Shown here piece by piece: positions 22,432 to 30,891 of a DNA stretch of 32,445 bases. Under the pieces are notes generated by a model. The model was not told the origin of the DNA and ran no database searches. It saw only the letters and a list, made by a program, of their open reading frames with translations. The DNA is from UBA5216 sp043743335 (GTDB lineage: Bacteria; Pseudomonadota; Gammaproteobacteria; Burkholderiales; SG8-41). Each line of letters opens with the position of its first letter. Positions within the stretch are counted from its first letter, which is position 1. The translations under genes and the position numbers were made by a program. The stretch lies in assembly GCA_043743335.1 (NCBI GenBank), contig JAYTWR010000134.1, positions 1 through 32,445 on the forward strand, written 5' to 3'.

Positions 22432-23211
22432 TTATAACGCCACGCCCCGCAAAAACGCCGTGCGCGCCTTGGCCCCCGCCATCAAGAACGACAAATCCCC
22501 ACCGCTCAAAATCATGCGCATGCCCATGCCAATATATTTCTCCATCAGCGGTTGGTCGTAGACGCCGCCCATGCCGGGATGCTTGCCGTGTTTTTTGCAG
22601 GCGGCGATGGTTTTACGATAGGCGTCCTCTACTGTCGCGTCGGCGAATTGGCCGGGGATGCCCATTTCCGCGCACAGGTCGTTGGTGCCGATGAGCACCA
22701 CGTCCACGCCGGGCACGGCTGCGATGGCATCTACATTGGCAATGGCGGTGGGCGTTTCGACCATCACAGTGACGAGAATTTGTTCGTTGGAAATACGCGT
22801 CGTTTCGGCCACTGATAGCGGTTGATAGCCGAATTGCGGCAGCGCGCCCACCACCGAGCGGTGGCCCACGGGTGGATATTTACAGTGCGACACCACGCGC
22901 GCGGCTTCTTCGGCAGTGTCTACGTGCGGCACAACAATGCCTTGCGCGCCGGAGTCGAGCAGGCGCGATGCGTGATGATGTTCCTTGCCCGGCACGCGCA
23001 CTATCGGCGTAATGCCCATCGCGAGGCAGGCAATTGACACCTGCGAGGCTTGATCGACATCCATCGCGCTGTGTTCCATGTCGATGAATAGCCAATCAAA
23101 GTCGGCGGTCTTGGCGATCATGCCGGCATCTACATTGCGCAGCGCGCGCATGCCCATGCCGAGTGCGAGTTTGCCGGCGTCGAGTTGTTGCTTGGTGTGG
23201 TTGGGGTACAT
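22432..23211 (-). CDS. HpcH/HpaI-family aldolase
   Basis: This 259-residue cytoplasmic enzyme has the class II pyruvate-aldolase fold of the HpcH/HpaI family. Visible landmarks are DWLFIDMEHSAMDVDQ, PIVRVPGKEHHHASRLLDSGAQGIVVPHV, VMVETPTAIANVDAI (metal-ligand Glu) and GTNDLCAEMG (metal-ligand Asp). The arginine used to hold pyruvate is the R in PIVRVPG. It would cleave a 2-keto-4-hydroxy acid to pyruvate or glyoxylate and an aldehyde. The gene is downstream of the alpha/beta-hydrolase, with R7 in the 45-bp gap. The substrate is not readable from the sequence. Confidence 0.92.
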   Translation of the reverse strand: MYPNHTKQQLDAGKLALGMGMRALRNVDAGMIAKTADFDWLFIDMEHSAMDVDQASQVSIACLAMGITPIVRVPGKEHHHASRLLDSGAQGIVVPHVDTAEEAARVVSHCKYPPVGHRSVVGALPQFGYQPLSVAETTRISNEQILVTVMVETPTAIANVDAIAAVPGVDVVLIGTNDLCAEMGIPGQFADATVEDAYRKTIAACKKHGKHPGMGGVYDQPLMEKYIGMGMRMILSGGDLSFLMAGAKARTAFLRGVAL

Positions 23212-23233
23212 GGCTGCGTGGGCTCCGTGTCGT

Positions 23234-23259
23234 TAAGTAATTGATTTAATTGAATTTTA
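23234..23259 (+). repeat. AT-rich dispersed element, copy R7
   Basis: TAAGTAATTGATTTAATTGA followed by ATTTTA is a near-match to the core. It overlaps the stop codon of the upstream minus-strand hydrolase and points against the direction of both flanking genes. Confidence 0.65.
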
Positions 23260-24441
23260 TCGTTCCGCAAAAAACACCGACTCCAGCCAATCCCACATGG
23301 CCGCCACGCCGATGCTGGCGTTGTCGATCTGGCAGTGGTGGTAGCCGCCTTCCTCGCGGGTGAAGAGTTTAAAGGTTTTGTTTTTGGAGCCGACGGCGTC
23401 AAAGCATTTTTGCGCCGTAGCGAGCGGGATTTGTTCGTCGCCTTCGCCGTGCACCATGAGAAACGGGCAGGTGATTTTTTGCACTACGCCGTCGAGGCGA
23501 AAGCCTTCGAGTTTTTTCATCGCGGCTTCGCGCGTGGTGACGTTGAAAATCCACAGCAAGTGTTGCCACGCCACGGATAGCGACGGCATTTTGCCGCTGT
23601 CGAGTTTTTCAAAGCGGCTGCGCCAGATTTCCCAGTAATCCCACTGCGCGCCCCAGGCGATGCAGGCGGCGAAGCGTTGCTCGAAGGCAGCGGCGCGCGG
23701 CGCGTAGTAGCCGCCCAAGCTGATGGCCATGACGCCGATGCGTTTCGGGTCGATTTCTTTGCGCGCAGCCAGATAGTCGTAAGCGGCGGTGCCATAGCGC
23801 TCGGTTTCGTGGTGCAGCCATTGATGGCGAAAACGTACGGCTTCGCCGTTGCCGGGGCCATCGACAATCAGGCAGGCGATGCCGCGTGCGGTCAAGTCGG
23901 GCACACCTTTGAAATACTGAATTTCTTTGGTCACATCAAAGCCGTCGAAGAACACCATGGCGGGCGCGGGGCCGGTGCGTCCGGGTACTGCTTCTGCGTG
24001 GATCAAAATGGCGGGCAGCGATGCGCCTTCGTATGGGATTTCGACATGCTCGATTTTTGGCCGGCGGATGAGTTGCGCCGCGTCGCGAAAGCAATCCACG
24101 CCGCGCTTGTAGGTAGCCAGTCCATCGGTTTTGGGTTGCAGAAAGCGCTCGCCGACGTGGTAATAATTCGCCGCACGAAACAGGTATTGCGCGCCGGTGG
24201 TTTTGCGGCCCGCAGCGATATGCGCACGGCCTGCGTCTTCGACTTTGCGCGCCTCTCGCGCCCACTCGGTGAACCATGCCGTGTCGTCGCCGATTTTGTC
24301 TTTTAAGCGCAGACCTATGCGGTTAATTTCATCGATTTCGGCACCGCCCCATGGCGCGGAATTCAAACCGATCAGCACGCCGTGCGACCAGCGGTAATCT
24401 TCGGGGAAATACATGAACGAGAGTTCGTCGGGCTTTGCCAT
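23257..24441 (-). CDS. alpha/beta-hydrolase (FrsA/dipeptidyl-peptidase-like)
   Basis: This 394-residue protein has an N-terminal helical region of about 120 residues, then an alpha/beta-hydrolase domain. The triad looks intact: Ser in GVMAISLGGYY, Asp in VHGEGDEQIPLA, and His in EEGGYHHCQ. A glycine-rich VFFDGFDVTKE forms the oxyanion region. The length and the N-terminal cap fit the FrsA-like/2,6-dihydropseudooxynicotine-hydrolase-like group, which also cleaves C-C bonds. AGGA precedes the ATG. It shares a strand with the aldolase gene, and the two may act in one catabolic pathway. Confidence 0.86.
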   Translation of the reverse strand: MAKPDELSFMYFPEDYRWSHGVLIGLNSAPWGGAEIDEINRIGLRLKDKIGDDTAWFTEWAREARKVEDAGRAHIAAGRKTTGAQYLFRAANYYHVGERFLQPKTDGLATYKRGVDCFRDAAQLIRRPKIEHVEIPYEGASLPAILIHAEAVPGRTGPAPAMVFFDGFDVTKEIQYFKGVPDLTARGIACLIVDGPGNGEAVRFRHQWLHHETERYGTAAYDYLAARKEIDPKRIGVMAISLGGYYAPRAAAFEQRFAACIAWGAQWDYWEIWRSRFEKLDSGKMPSLSVAWQHLLWIFNVTTREAAMKKLEGFRLDGVVQKITCPFLMVHGEGDEQIPLATAQKCFDAVGSKNKTFKLFTREEGGYHHCQIDNASIGVAAMWDWLESVFFAER

Positions 24442-24558
24442 GGCGTGTCCTTTCTACAATGCGGCTGAAGTGCACGGATGATAGCACCGCGCATCGGGTG
24501 AATCCGGTATCATGCGCGTTCGCTTTTTCTTCCCTTTATTCCTCTATGGAGAGTTGCC

Positions 24559-25386
24559 ATGGTGTTGCAAATGTCCCGCCCCATTTTGATGTTGGCCGCG
24601 CTGATTTTGTCGAGCATTGCTTTGGCGCAGCCGGCGAAAAAAGAATTCGAGCCCTCGGTGGGGCAATCGGGCAAAGACGTGGTGTGGGTGCCGACGCCGC
24701 AGGCGCTGGTGGATCGTATGCTCGACATGGCGAAACTGACACCGCAGGATGTTCACTACGATCTCGGTTCCGGCGACGGCCGCACGGTGATTACGGCGGC
24801 CAAACGCGGCGGCAAAGCGTTCGGTATCGAATACAACCCGGATATGGTGGAAGTCGCCCGCCGCGCGGCGCAAAAAGAAGGCGTGGCCGACAAGGCGATT
24901 TTCAAGCAGGGCGATATTTTCACTGAAGCCAGCAAAAAAGATTACACACAGGCTACGGTAATCACGCTGTTTTTACTGCCCGACTTGAACGTGAAGTTGC
25001 GTCCGATTTTGCTCGACATGAAGCCCGGTACGCGTGTGGTGTCCAATTCGTTCACCATGGGTGATTGGACGGAAGACGAAAAAATTTCTGCCGGTGGCGA
25101 TTGCACTTCGTGGTGTACGGCGTATTTGTGGATCGTGCCAGCAAAAGTGGCGGGAAGCTGGAAAACCTCACGCGGCGCTCTGACGCTCAAGCAGGATTAT
25201 CAGATGCTGAGTGGTACGCTCGCGCAAGGTAATGTCAGCGCGATTGTGTCAGAGGCGAAAATGAAGTCCGATCAAATTAATTTCACCGCCGGCGGCGTGC
25301 AATACACCGGGCGTGTGAACGGCAACAGTATCGAGGGCACGTTCAAATCGGCTGCTGAAAGTGGCAAATGGACAGCAACGAAGTAA
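24559..25386 (+). CDS. exported methyltransferase-like protein, paralog 4
   Basis: This 275-residue paralog is separated from the other three by about 3 kb. It has a signal peptide ending near SSIALA-QPAKKEF, the SAM motif YDLGSGDGRTVITAAKRG, GIEYNPDMVEVAR and LFLLPDLNVKLRPILL. Like paralog 1 it has the C-T-S-W-C pair, so 1 and 4 form one subtype. The beta-rich C-terminal domain is complete. GGAGAG precedes the ATG. It is divergent from the alpha/beta-hydrolase gene. The function is unknown. Confidence 0.86.
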   Translation: MVLQMSRPILMLAALILSSIALAQPAKKEFEPSVGQSGKDVVWVPTPQALVDRMLDMAKLTPQDVHYDLGSGDGRTVITAAKRGGKAFGIEYNPDMVEVARRAAQKEGVADKAIFKQGDIFTEASKKDYTQATVITLFLLPDLNVKLRPILLDMKPGTRVVSNSFTMGDWTEDEKISAGGDCTSWCTAYLWIVPAKVAGSWKTSRGALTLKQDYQMLSGTLAQGNVSAIVSEAKMKSDQINFTAGGVQYTGRVNGNSIEGTFKSAAESGKWTATK

Positions 25387-25387
25387 C

Positions 25388-25416
25388 GTAAATAGTTAAA
25401 TAAATCAATGAGTTAC
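25388..25416 (-). repeat. AT-rich dispersed element, copy R8 (reverse orientation)
   Basis: On the minus strand it reads GTAACTCATTGATTTATTTA and an AT-rich tail. It fills most of the gap between paralog 4 and the following Bug gene. It is one of the less conserved copies. Confidence 0.5.
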
Positions 25417-25438
25417 GGATATTTTATGAGTGGATGCT

Positions 25439-26449
25439 ATGAGCAAATTTCATAGGGCGTTGGCGTGCGCCGTTACGCTGGCTTGGGCGGTGACCGTGCC
25501 ACAGGCCCGCGCACAGGGGAACGCACCCGCCAACGCACCAGCGGTTAGCGATTGGCCGAATAAGCCGGTGCGTTTTATTTGTCCGTTTCCGCCCGGCGGC
25601 TCGGTGGACCCGCTGGCGCGGCTCACCGGCGCGCGGCTGAATGTGGCTTTGGGCCAGCAGTTCGTGGTGGACAACCGCACGGGGGGTTCCGGTTCCATCG
25701 GCACCGCGCTGGCGGCAAAGGCTGCGCCGGATGGCTACACTTTTTTGATTGTGTTCGATACGCATGCGGTGAATCCGTCGCTGATTCCGAATTTGCCGTA
25801 CGACACCCTGAAAGATTTGACCAATGTCATGGTTGTCGGCACGGCACCGATGGTGTTGACCACCAATCCGTCCAAGCCTTTCAAGGGTTTTGATGACGTA
25901 GTGAAACTCGCCAAGGCCAAACCGGCCACATTGACGTTTGGCTCGGTCGGCAGTGGCAGCCTGGGCCATCTGGCGATGATGCTGGTGCAGCAGCAGGCAG
26001 CGATCAAAATGGTACACGTTCCGTACAAAGGGGGCGGGCCTGCGACCACTGACGCCATCGGCGGGCAAATTGATTTTGCCGTGACGTCTGTGGCGGTGCC
26101 CGGCCCGCATATCAAGGCCGGGCGTTTGCGCGCGGTGGTGAGCACGGGCGAAAAGCGTTCACACGTGGTGCCGGATACGCCGACGTTGATCGAGAGTGGC
26201 TTGCCAGGGCTTTCCGCGCAAGCTTGGTGGGGTTGGGTGGCACCGGCGGGTTTGCCCGCGCCGCTGCTCAATCGCATGCATGGCGAGCTGGTGAAAGCCT
26301 ATGCGCAGCCGGATCTGCGCAAGCAACTAACCGATCAGTTCGGTATGGATCTGGTGGTGGGTTCACCGGAAGCGATGAGCAAATTTTTGACAGCAGAAAT
26401 TGCGCGTTGGTCGAAAGTGGTCAAAGAAAACAACATTCGGGCGGATTGA
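25439..26449 (+). CDS. Bug-family periplasmic binding protein
   Basis: From the ATG at 25439 this is 336 residues, with a signal peptide ending near PQARA-QGNAPAN. Bug landmarks are ICPFPPGGSVDPLARLTGARL, VVDNRTGGSGSIGTALAAKA and FGSVGSGSLGHLAMMLV. The ENRPGA motif is changed to DNRTGG. A GTG three codons upstream is an alternative start. The stop is six bases before the next gene, so the two form an operon. The ligand is unknown. Confidence 0.92.
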   Translation: MSKFHRALACAVTLAWAVTVPQARAQGNAPANAPAVSDWPNKPVRFICPFPPGGSVDPLARLTGARLNVALGQQFVVDNRTGGSGSIGTALAAKAAPDGYTFLIVFDTHAVNPSLIPNLPYDTLKDLTNVMVVGTAPMVLTTNPSKPFKGFDDVVKLAKAKPATLTFGSVGSGSLGHLAMMLVQQQAAIKMVHVPYKGGGPATTDAIGGQIDFAVTSVAVPGPHIKAGRLRAVVSTGEKRSHVVPDTPTLIESGLPGLSAQAWWGWVAPAGLPAPLLNRMHGELVKAYAQPDLRKQLTDQFGMDLVVGSPEAMSKFLTAEIARWSKVVKENNIRAD

Positions 26450-26455
26450 GCAGCC

Positions 26456-27274
26456 ATGACTGCCGGAAACATCGAACGCGGTTTGGTGAAGACGGATTTT
26501 GGCTACGTCCACTATCGTACGGCGGGCGACCCTGCTGCCCCGGCGGTGTGTTTGCAGCACATTAACCAGCAGTCTTCGGCGATGTATCTGGAGCTGATGG
26601 CGCAGTTGAGCCCGCAGCGGCGCGTGATTGCCATTGATTACCCCAGCCACGGCCATTCGGATCACGTCGATCAGCAGCCCACCATCAACGACTACGCGCG
26701 CTGCGTGGTGGCGGTGGCGGATGCGTTGAAGATCAAAACCTTCGCGGTGTCCGGCGAGGCCGTGGGTGCCGCCACTTCGATCGCGCTGGCGGTGGATTAC
26801 CCGCAGCGCGTGTCACACGTGGTGCTGCTCAATTGCCCGTACTACGCTAATCGCTCAGCGGCGGACAATGCGCACGGCCCGCTAAAGGGTGGTTTGCGGC
26901 CTGAGGATGCGTCGGGTTTTCCGCTCACGCGGACGATGGCGTTCATGCTGGAAAAAGACCCCGGCCACTCGCCATTGCACCCCACGCAGTCGTGGATGGA
27001 TCGCCTCAATGTGTGCCAGATCGAGGCCGGACGGCACCGCTGGCAGGCGCTGGATGCGCTGCATCAGTATGAGGTGGTGGCGAATCTGGCGCGTATTACG
27101 TGCCCGTTGCTGCTGCTGATTGGCGAGCATTTTCATTACCTCAAAAATCGTGATGATTTTCACAAGGCCAACCCGGCCTTGCGCTCGGAGGTGCTCGCCG
27201 GCGCGCGCTTTAGCATCGGCTGGGAACGCGCCGAAGAAGTCGCGCAGCATGTGTTGGCGTTTACCGCTAGATAA
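26456..27274 (+). CDS. alpha/beta-hydrolase-fold protein without a recognisable catalytic triad
   Basis: This 272-residue protein has the fold (VCLQHINQQSSAMYLELMAQL, then RRVIAIDYPSHGHSDH). At the nucleophile elbow it reads VSGEAVGAA, with Ala where the catalytic Ser should be. The usual GxxD acid is LLIGEHFHYLKN, and the GHxP histidine region is AGARFSIGWERAEEV, with no histidine. All three triad positions therefore appear lost, while the rest of the fold is well kept. It may be a binding protein or use another mechanism (some C-C-cleaving or cofactor-free oxygenase relatives do). It starts six bases after the Bug gene. Confidence 0.84.
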   Translation: MTAGNIERGLVKTDFGYVHYRTAGDPAAPAVCLQHINQQSSAMYLELMAQLSPQRRVIAIDYPSHGHSDHVDQQPTINDYARCVVAVADALKIKTFAVSGEAVGAATSIALAVDYPQRVSHVVLLNCPYYANRSAADNAHGPLKGGLRPEDASGFPLTRTMAFMLEKDPGHSPLHPTQSWMDRLNVCQIEAGRHRWQALDALHQYEVVANLARITCPLLLLIGEHFHYLKNRDDFHKANPALRSEVLAGARFSIGWERAEEVAQHVLAFTAR

Positions 27275-27278
27275 TATA

Positions 27279-27307
27279 TAACTAATTGATTTTATTGAGT
27301 ATTTTAT
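27279..27307 (+). repeat. AT-rich dispersed element, copy R9
   Basis: It contains the perfect core TAATTGATTTTATTGAGT, preceded by TAAC and followed by ATTTTATA. It fills the gap between the hydrolase-fold gene and the PaaI-like gene and ends two bases before the latter's ATG, as R1 does before its GTG. Confidence 0.8.
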
Positions 27308-27309
27308 AA

Positions 27310-27807
27310 ATGGCCTCTGTCAAGAAAAAGCCGCAAGCTGCGGCATCCTCCAAAAAATCGGTGCGCGGGGCGGGCAACACTGTGGCGCGGGCTGCGGGGG
27401 TGGAATTACCGGAAGTGTTGAGGGGCTTTGGCGGCGGACTGCCGCAGGCGTTGGGTGTGACCATCACGCGCGCCAGCAAGACCAAAATCGAGGCGGTGCT
27501 GCCGGTCAAGCGTATGGTGCTTAACCGCAACGGGCGCGCGAACGGCGGTGCGCTGATGGCCTACGCGGACTGTATCGGCGCGGCCGGGGCGGTGATGAAT
27601 CTACCCGAGGATTGCGTGACGACCACGCTGGAGTCGAAAACCAACTTTTTTGCCGCAGGCATGGGGCCGGTGCTGAACGCGGTGTCGATTCCGCTACACG
27701 TGGGCCGCACCACCATGGTGTGGCAAACGACCATCAGCAATTCCGGCGACGGTAGTCGCGTGGCTATCGTCACGCAAACACAGATTGTGATTCCGAAGCG
27801 GCGCTAG
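27310..27807 (+). CDS. PaaI-like hotdog-fold thioesterase
   Basis: This 165-residue cytoplasmic protein has a hotdog fold of the PaaI/YbgC type. The landmarks are RANGGALMAYADCIGAAGA, with N where the family usually has H in HGG, and TTTLESKTNFFAAG and GRTTMVWQTTISNSG. The first 35 residues are a Lys/Ala-rich extension. It would hydrolyse an acyl- or aryl-CoA thioester, but the changed N in the motif makes activity less certain. The start codon directly follows AT-rich element R9 and no ordinary Shine-Dalgarno sequence is present. Confidence 0.84.
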   Translation: MASVKKKPQAAASSKKSVRGAGNTVARAAGVELPEVLRGFGGGLPQALGVTITRASKTKIEAVLPVKRMVLNRNGRANGGALMAYADCIGAAGAVMNLPEDCVTTTLESKTNFFAAGMGPVLNAVSIPLHVGRTTMVWQTTISNSGDGSRVAIVTQTQIVIPKRR

Positions 27808-27842
27808 GCGCGTTCAAGCGCGGGCTGTCTGAAGCCGCAGGC

Positions 27843-29120
27843 TCAGCGCTTGTTGGCGGGCGCATCCAGTCGCCACACGTGGGCTCGCCAGCGCACGGCG
27901 ATCCACGCGGTGAGGACGAGGCCGATGAGGCAATACGCCGTGCCCATCGCGCGAAAGCCGTAAAGGCTGATCAGCGGCCCGGAAATCATCAGCCCCACCG
28001 GCAGGGTGTAAATCATCAACATGCGTATGCCCATAACGTGGCCGCGAAAGCGCGGATCAGCGTTACGCAGCAGCATGGCGGACATGGGCACCATGCCCAA
28101 GCTTTGGGCGCAGCCGGTGAGAATTAAGGTGATGATGCCGCCACCCAAGGCCGGCATTTGCGCGAACAGCAGGGCCATCAGATACCACAGGCCGCAAAAG
28201 CCGGTCATCATGCGCGCGGGCGGCAGCGCGTGGCCGAAGCGCGACAGAAAGATTGACCCCAGCAGCGCGCCAAACGCAAAACTCGCGGCGAGGTAGCCCA
28301 ACCCGGTTTGATCGGTGTGATAAATCTCTTTGGCGACATAGGGCAGCAGGCCATTGGTCAGCGGAAACGCCGTCAAGTTGACCAGAAGTGCCAGCGACAT
28401 CGCGGCCAGCAGTTGCGGCGTGTGCCATACGTGCTTGGCACCGTCGCGCAGATCGCGCCATACCGAAATGGTCTGTGGAGCAGCTTTTTCGTCGCGGCCA
28501 TTGACATTCTGCGCAGGCTTACGCGAGCCGCTCACTTGCAGGCTCAGGCAGGTGCTCAGCGCATAGAGCGACGCCACGGCGACATACGCCATGCCCATCC
28601 CCAAGGTGGCGACAATGCCCGCGCCTGCCAGCGAGCCCATCACGCGCGCCGAATCCTGAGTGGTGCGCGACACGCTGGTGGCGGCCATGAGTTGGTCTGG
28701 TGGCATGGTCTCGCCGATCAATGCGTAACGCAGAACAAGGTCGGAAGGCCGTACTTGCCCTTGCAGTGTGGCGAGGATGAACACGTAGAGCGGTGTCAAT
28801 GTGCCGGTGAGCACCAGCGTCATCATCACCAGCGCGAGCAGGGTGTAGCAGGTACGCATCGCGCAATACACGCGCTTGTTGCCGAGGCGGTGTCCCATCA
28901 CACCAAACACGGGCGAAAACAAGGTGCCCAGATATTGCGTCGATGCGAACAGCGTGAGCAGCAGCACCGATTGGGTTTCCACCAAGATGTACCAACTCAG
29001 CATGATGGTTTCCATCTCGAACGCCCATGAGGTCGAGATGTCGGCCATCCACTGAAAGCGGTAGCTGCGGTGGGTGAACGGTGCCAGCGTTCCGGCGCGG
29101 GTGGGCGTAGATTCGGACAA
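27843..29120 (-). CDS. MFS transporter (EntS-like, MFS_3 group)
   Basis: This 425-residue inner-membrane protein has about twelve transmembrane helices and the central loop expected of the major facilitator superfamily. The start FTHRSYRFQWMADISTSWAFEMETIMLSWY and the GHRLGNKRVYCAMRT loop fit the EntS-like exporter group. It would export or import a small molecule with proton coupling; the substrate is not readable. The gene converges on the PaaI-like gene, with 35 bp between them. It is upstream of a strong terminator that separates it from tctBA. Confidence 0.86.
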   Translation of the reverse strand: MSESTPTRAGTLAPFTHRSYRFQWMADISTSWAFEMETIMLSWYILVETQSVLLLTLFASTQYLGTLFSPVFGVMGHRLGNKRVYCAMRTCYTLLALVMMTLVLTGTLTPLYVFILATLQGQVRPSDLVLRYALIGETMPPDQLMAATSVSRTTQDSARVMGSLAGAGIVATLGMGMAYVAVASLYALSTCLSLQVSGSRKPAQNVNGRDEKAAPQTISVWRDLRDGAKHVWHTPQLLAAMSLALLVNLTAFPLTNGLLPYVAKEIYHTDQTGLGYLAASFAFGALLGSIFLSRFGHALPPARMMTGFCGLWYLMALLFAQMPALGGGIITLILTGCAQSLGMVPMSAMLLRNADPRFRGHVMGIRMLMIYTLPVGLMISGPLISLYGFRAMGTAYCLIGLVLTAWIAVRWRAHVWRLDAPANKR

Positions 29121-29178
29121 GTGGGTGCGTGAGACTCAGGTGAGCGTATGAAGTTGTGCGTTGACGGGCGTGAAGGTC

Positions 29179-29216
29179 AAACAAAAACGCCGCGAAGTAT
29201 CGCGGCGTTTTTGTTT
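29179..29216. terminator. strong intrinsic terminator, probably bidirectional
   Basis: A 17-bp perfect stem with a four-base loop (AGTA) has a GC-rich centre (CGCCGCGA) flanked by A-runs on one side and T-runs on the other, so a T-run follows the stem on both strands. It is just downstream of tctA, whose transcription it should end, and upstream of the MFS gene. Confidence 0.93.
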
Positions 29217-29235
29217 ATAAAACAACAACTTATAG

Positions 29236-30852
29236 TTATAAGCCGTCGCCCTCTTGCAGCACCTCGTCGCGTTTCTTTTTCAACTGCGGCGATATAATCA
29301 TGATCAGCAGCGCAATGGCTACCAGCAACATGCCGCAGGAAATCGGACGGGTGAAGAACACCGACGGATCACCACGCGAAATCAGCATGGCACGCCGCAG
29401 GTTTTCTTCCATCAGGGGGCCCAACACGAAGCCCAACAGCAGTGGTGCTGGTTCGCAACCCCACTTGGAGGCGAAGTAACCGAAGATGCCGAAACCTGCA
29501 GCCAGATAGACTTCCATTGCGCTGTTGTTCAGCGAGTAGGCACCAATGGAGCAGAACAGGCAGATACCGGGGAACAGGATGCGATAGGGGATTTTCAGGA
29601 ACATTACCCAGATGCTGATCAGCGGCAGGTTCAAGAGCACCAGCATGCCGTTACCAATCCACATCGACGCAATCATGCCCCAGAAGAGATCAGGCTTCTG
29701 CGTCATCACCTGCGGGCCCGGCGCAATACCTTGAATGGTCATCGCGCCCACCATCAGCGCCATCACGGCACCGGTCGGGATGCCCAAGGTCAGCAGCGGG
29801 ATAAAGCAGGTTTGCGCCGCAGCGTTGTTGGCAGACTCAGGGCCGGCCACACCTTCAATCGCACCTTTGCCGAAGCGGGACGGGTCTTTGGCCAGTTTCT
29901 TTTCCAGTGTGTAGGACGAGAACGCTGCGATAACTGTATGCGAACCCGGCAGAATGCCGAAAATGGTACCCAGTGCCGTGCCGCGGATAATCGGCCCGAT
30001 AGACATTTTGATATCGTCGGCGGTCGGCATCAGGCTCTTCACTTCGGAAATCGTTGCGCCCGTACGGTCAGCTTCTTTGGCTTCGAGGTTAGCCACGATT
30101 TCAGCAAAACCGAACATGCCCATGGCGACCGACACGAAGCCGATACCGTCGGACAACTCTGAAATGCCGAAGCTGTAGCGGGCGATACCGGAGTTCACGT
30201 CCGTGCCCACCAAGCCTAGCAGCAAGCCAACGAGAATCATCGCAATCGCCTTGATCAGCGAGCCGGAGGCCAGCACCACCGCAGCGACGAGACCTAGCAC
30301 CATCATCGAGAAGTACTCTGCAGCGCCGAACTCAAAGGCCAACTCAGCCAGCGGCGGACCAAACAGCGCGATCAGAATGGTACCCACGGTGCCCGCGAAG
30401 AACGAACCCATCGCCGCAATCGCCAGAGCCGGGCCTGCGCGGCCTTGTTGGCCCATTTTGTAGCCGTCGATACAGGTCACCACCGAGGAAGATTCACCCG
30501 GCAGGTTCACCAAAATCGCCGTGGTTGATCCGCCGTAGCTGGCACCGTAATAAATACCGGCCAACATAATCAGCGCCGGTGTGGGCGGCAGATTGAAGGT
30601 AATCGGCAGCAACATCGCGATGGTAGCGACAGGGCCGATACCGGGCAAAACGCCAATCAGCGTGCCCAAGAAGCAACCGATGAAGCAGTACCACAGGTTT
30701 TGCCAGCTCAGTGCGACCGAGAAGCCGAGGATCAGGTTTTTAAACAGACCCGGATCCACGTATTCGGCGGGCTTGCCTGTGCCTTGCGCAAAGGCGAACG
30801 ACGCGGCGGCTATGCCCAAAATTGCCAAAATTCCCAGAATGATTTTTTTCAT
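29236..30852 (-). CDS. tctA: tripartite tricarboxylate transporter, large membrane subunit (TctA)
   Basis: This 538-residue protein is the large membrane channel subunit of the TTT family, with about 12 transmembrane helices. Family landmarks are GTLIGVLPGIGPVATIAMLLP, YYGASYGGSTTAILVNLPGE and the second-repeat GILPGSHTVIAAFSSY, then GIPTGAVMALMVGAM. The N-terminus carries a signal-peptide-like segment (MKKIILGILAILGIAAASFAFAQ) before the normal TctA start, and this is longer than in most members. It follows tctB by 39 bp, with GGAGA before the ATG. It should partner with one or more of the Bug receptors, none of which is adjacent. Confidence 0.95.
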   Translation of the reverse strand: MKKIILGILAILGIAAASFAFAQGTGKPAEYVDPGLFKNLILGFSVALSWQNLWYCFIGCFLGTLIGVLPGIGPVATIAMLLPITFNLPPTPALIMLAGIYYGASYGGSTTAILVNLPGESSSVVTCIDGYKMGQQGRAGPALAIAAMGSFFAGTVGTILIALFGPPLAELAFEFGAAEYFSMMVLGLVAAVVLASGSLIKAIAMILVGLLLGLVGTDVNSGIARYSFGISELSDGIGFVSVAMGMFGFAEIVANLEAKEADRTGATISEVKSLMPTADDIKMSIGPIIRGTALGTIFGILPGSHTVIAAFSSYTLEKKLAKDPSRFGKGAIEGVAGPESANNAAAQTCFIPLLTLGIPTGAVMALMVGAMTIQGIAPGPQVMTQKPDLFWGMIASMWIGNGMLVLLNLPLISIWVMFLKIPYRILFPGICLFCSIGAYSLNNSAMEVYLAAGFGIFGYFASKWGCEPAPLLLGFVLGPLMEENLRRAMLISRGDPSVFFTRPISCGMLLVAIALLIMIISPQLKKKRDEVLQEGDGL

Positions 30853-30891
30853 GATTTCTCCAGACTTTTTGATTTTTTCATTCGAGGTTGA

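Noticed and set aside
27808..27842. Terminator between the convergent PaaI-like and MFS genes
   Set aside because: Only a four-base CGCG stem is visible and there is no T-run.
28308..30162. Two long plus-strand ORFs opposite the MFS and tctA genes
   Set aside because: They are rich in Gln, His and Arg with no domain, and lie antisense to well-supported membrane proteins.
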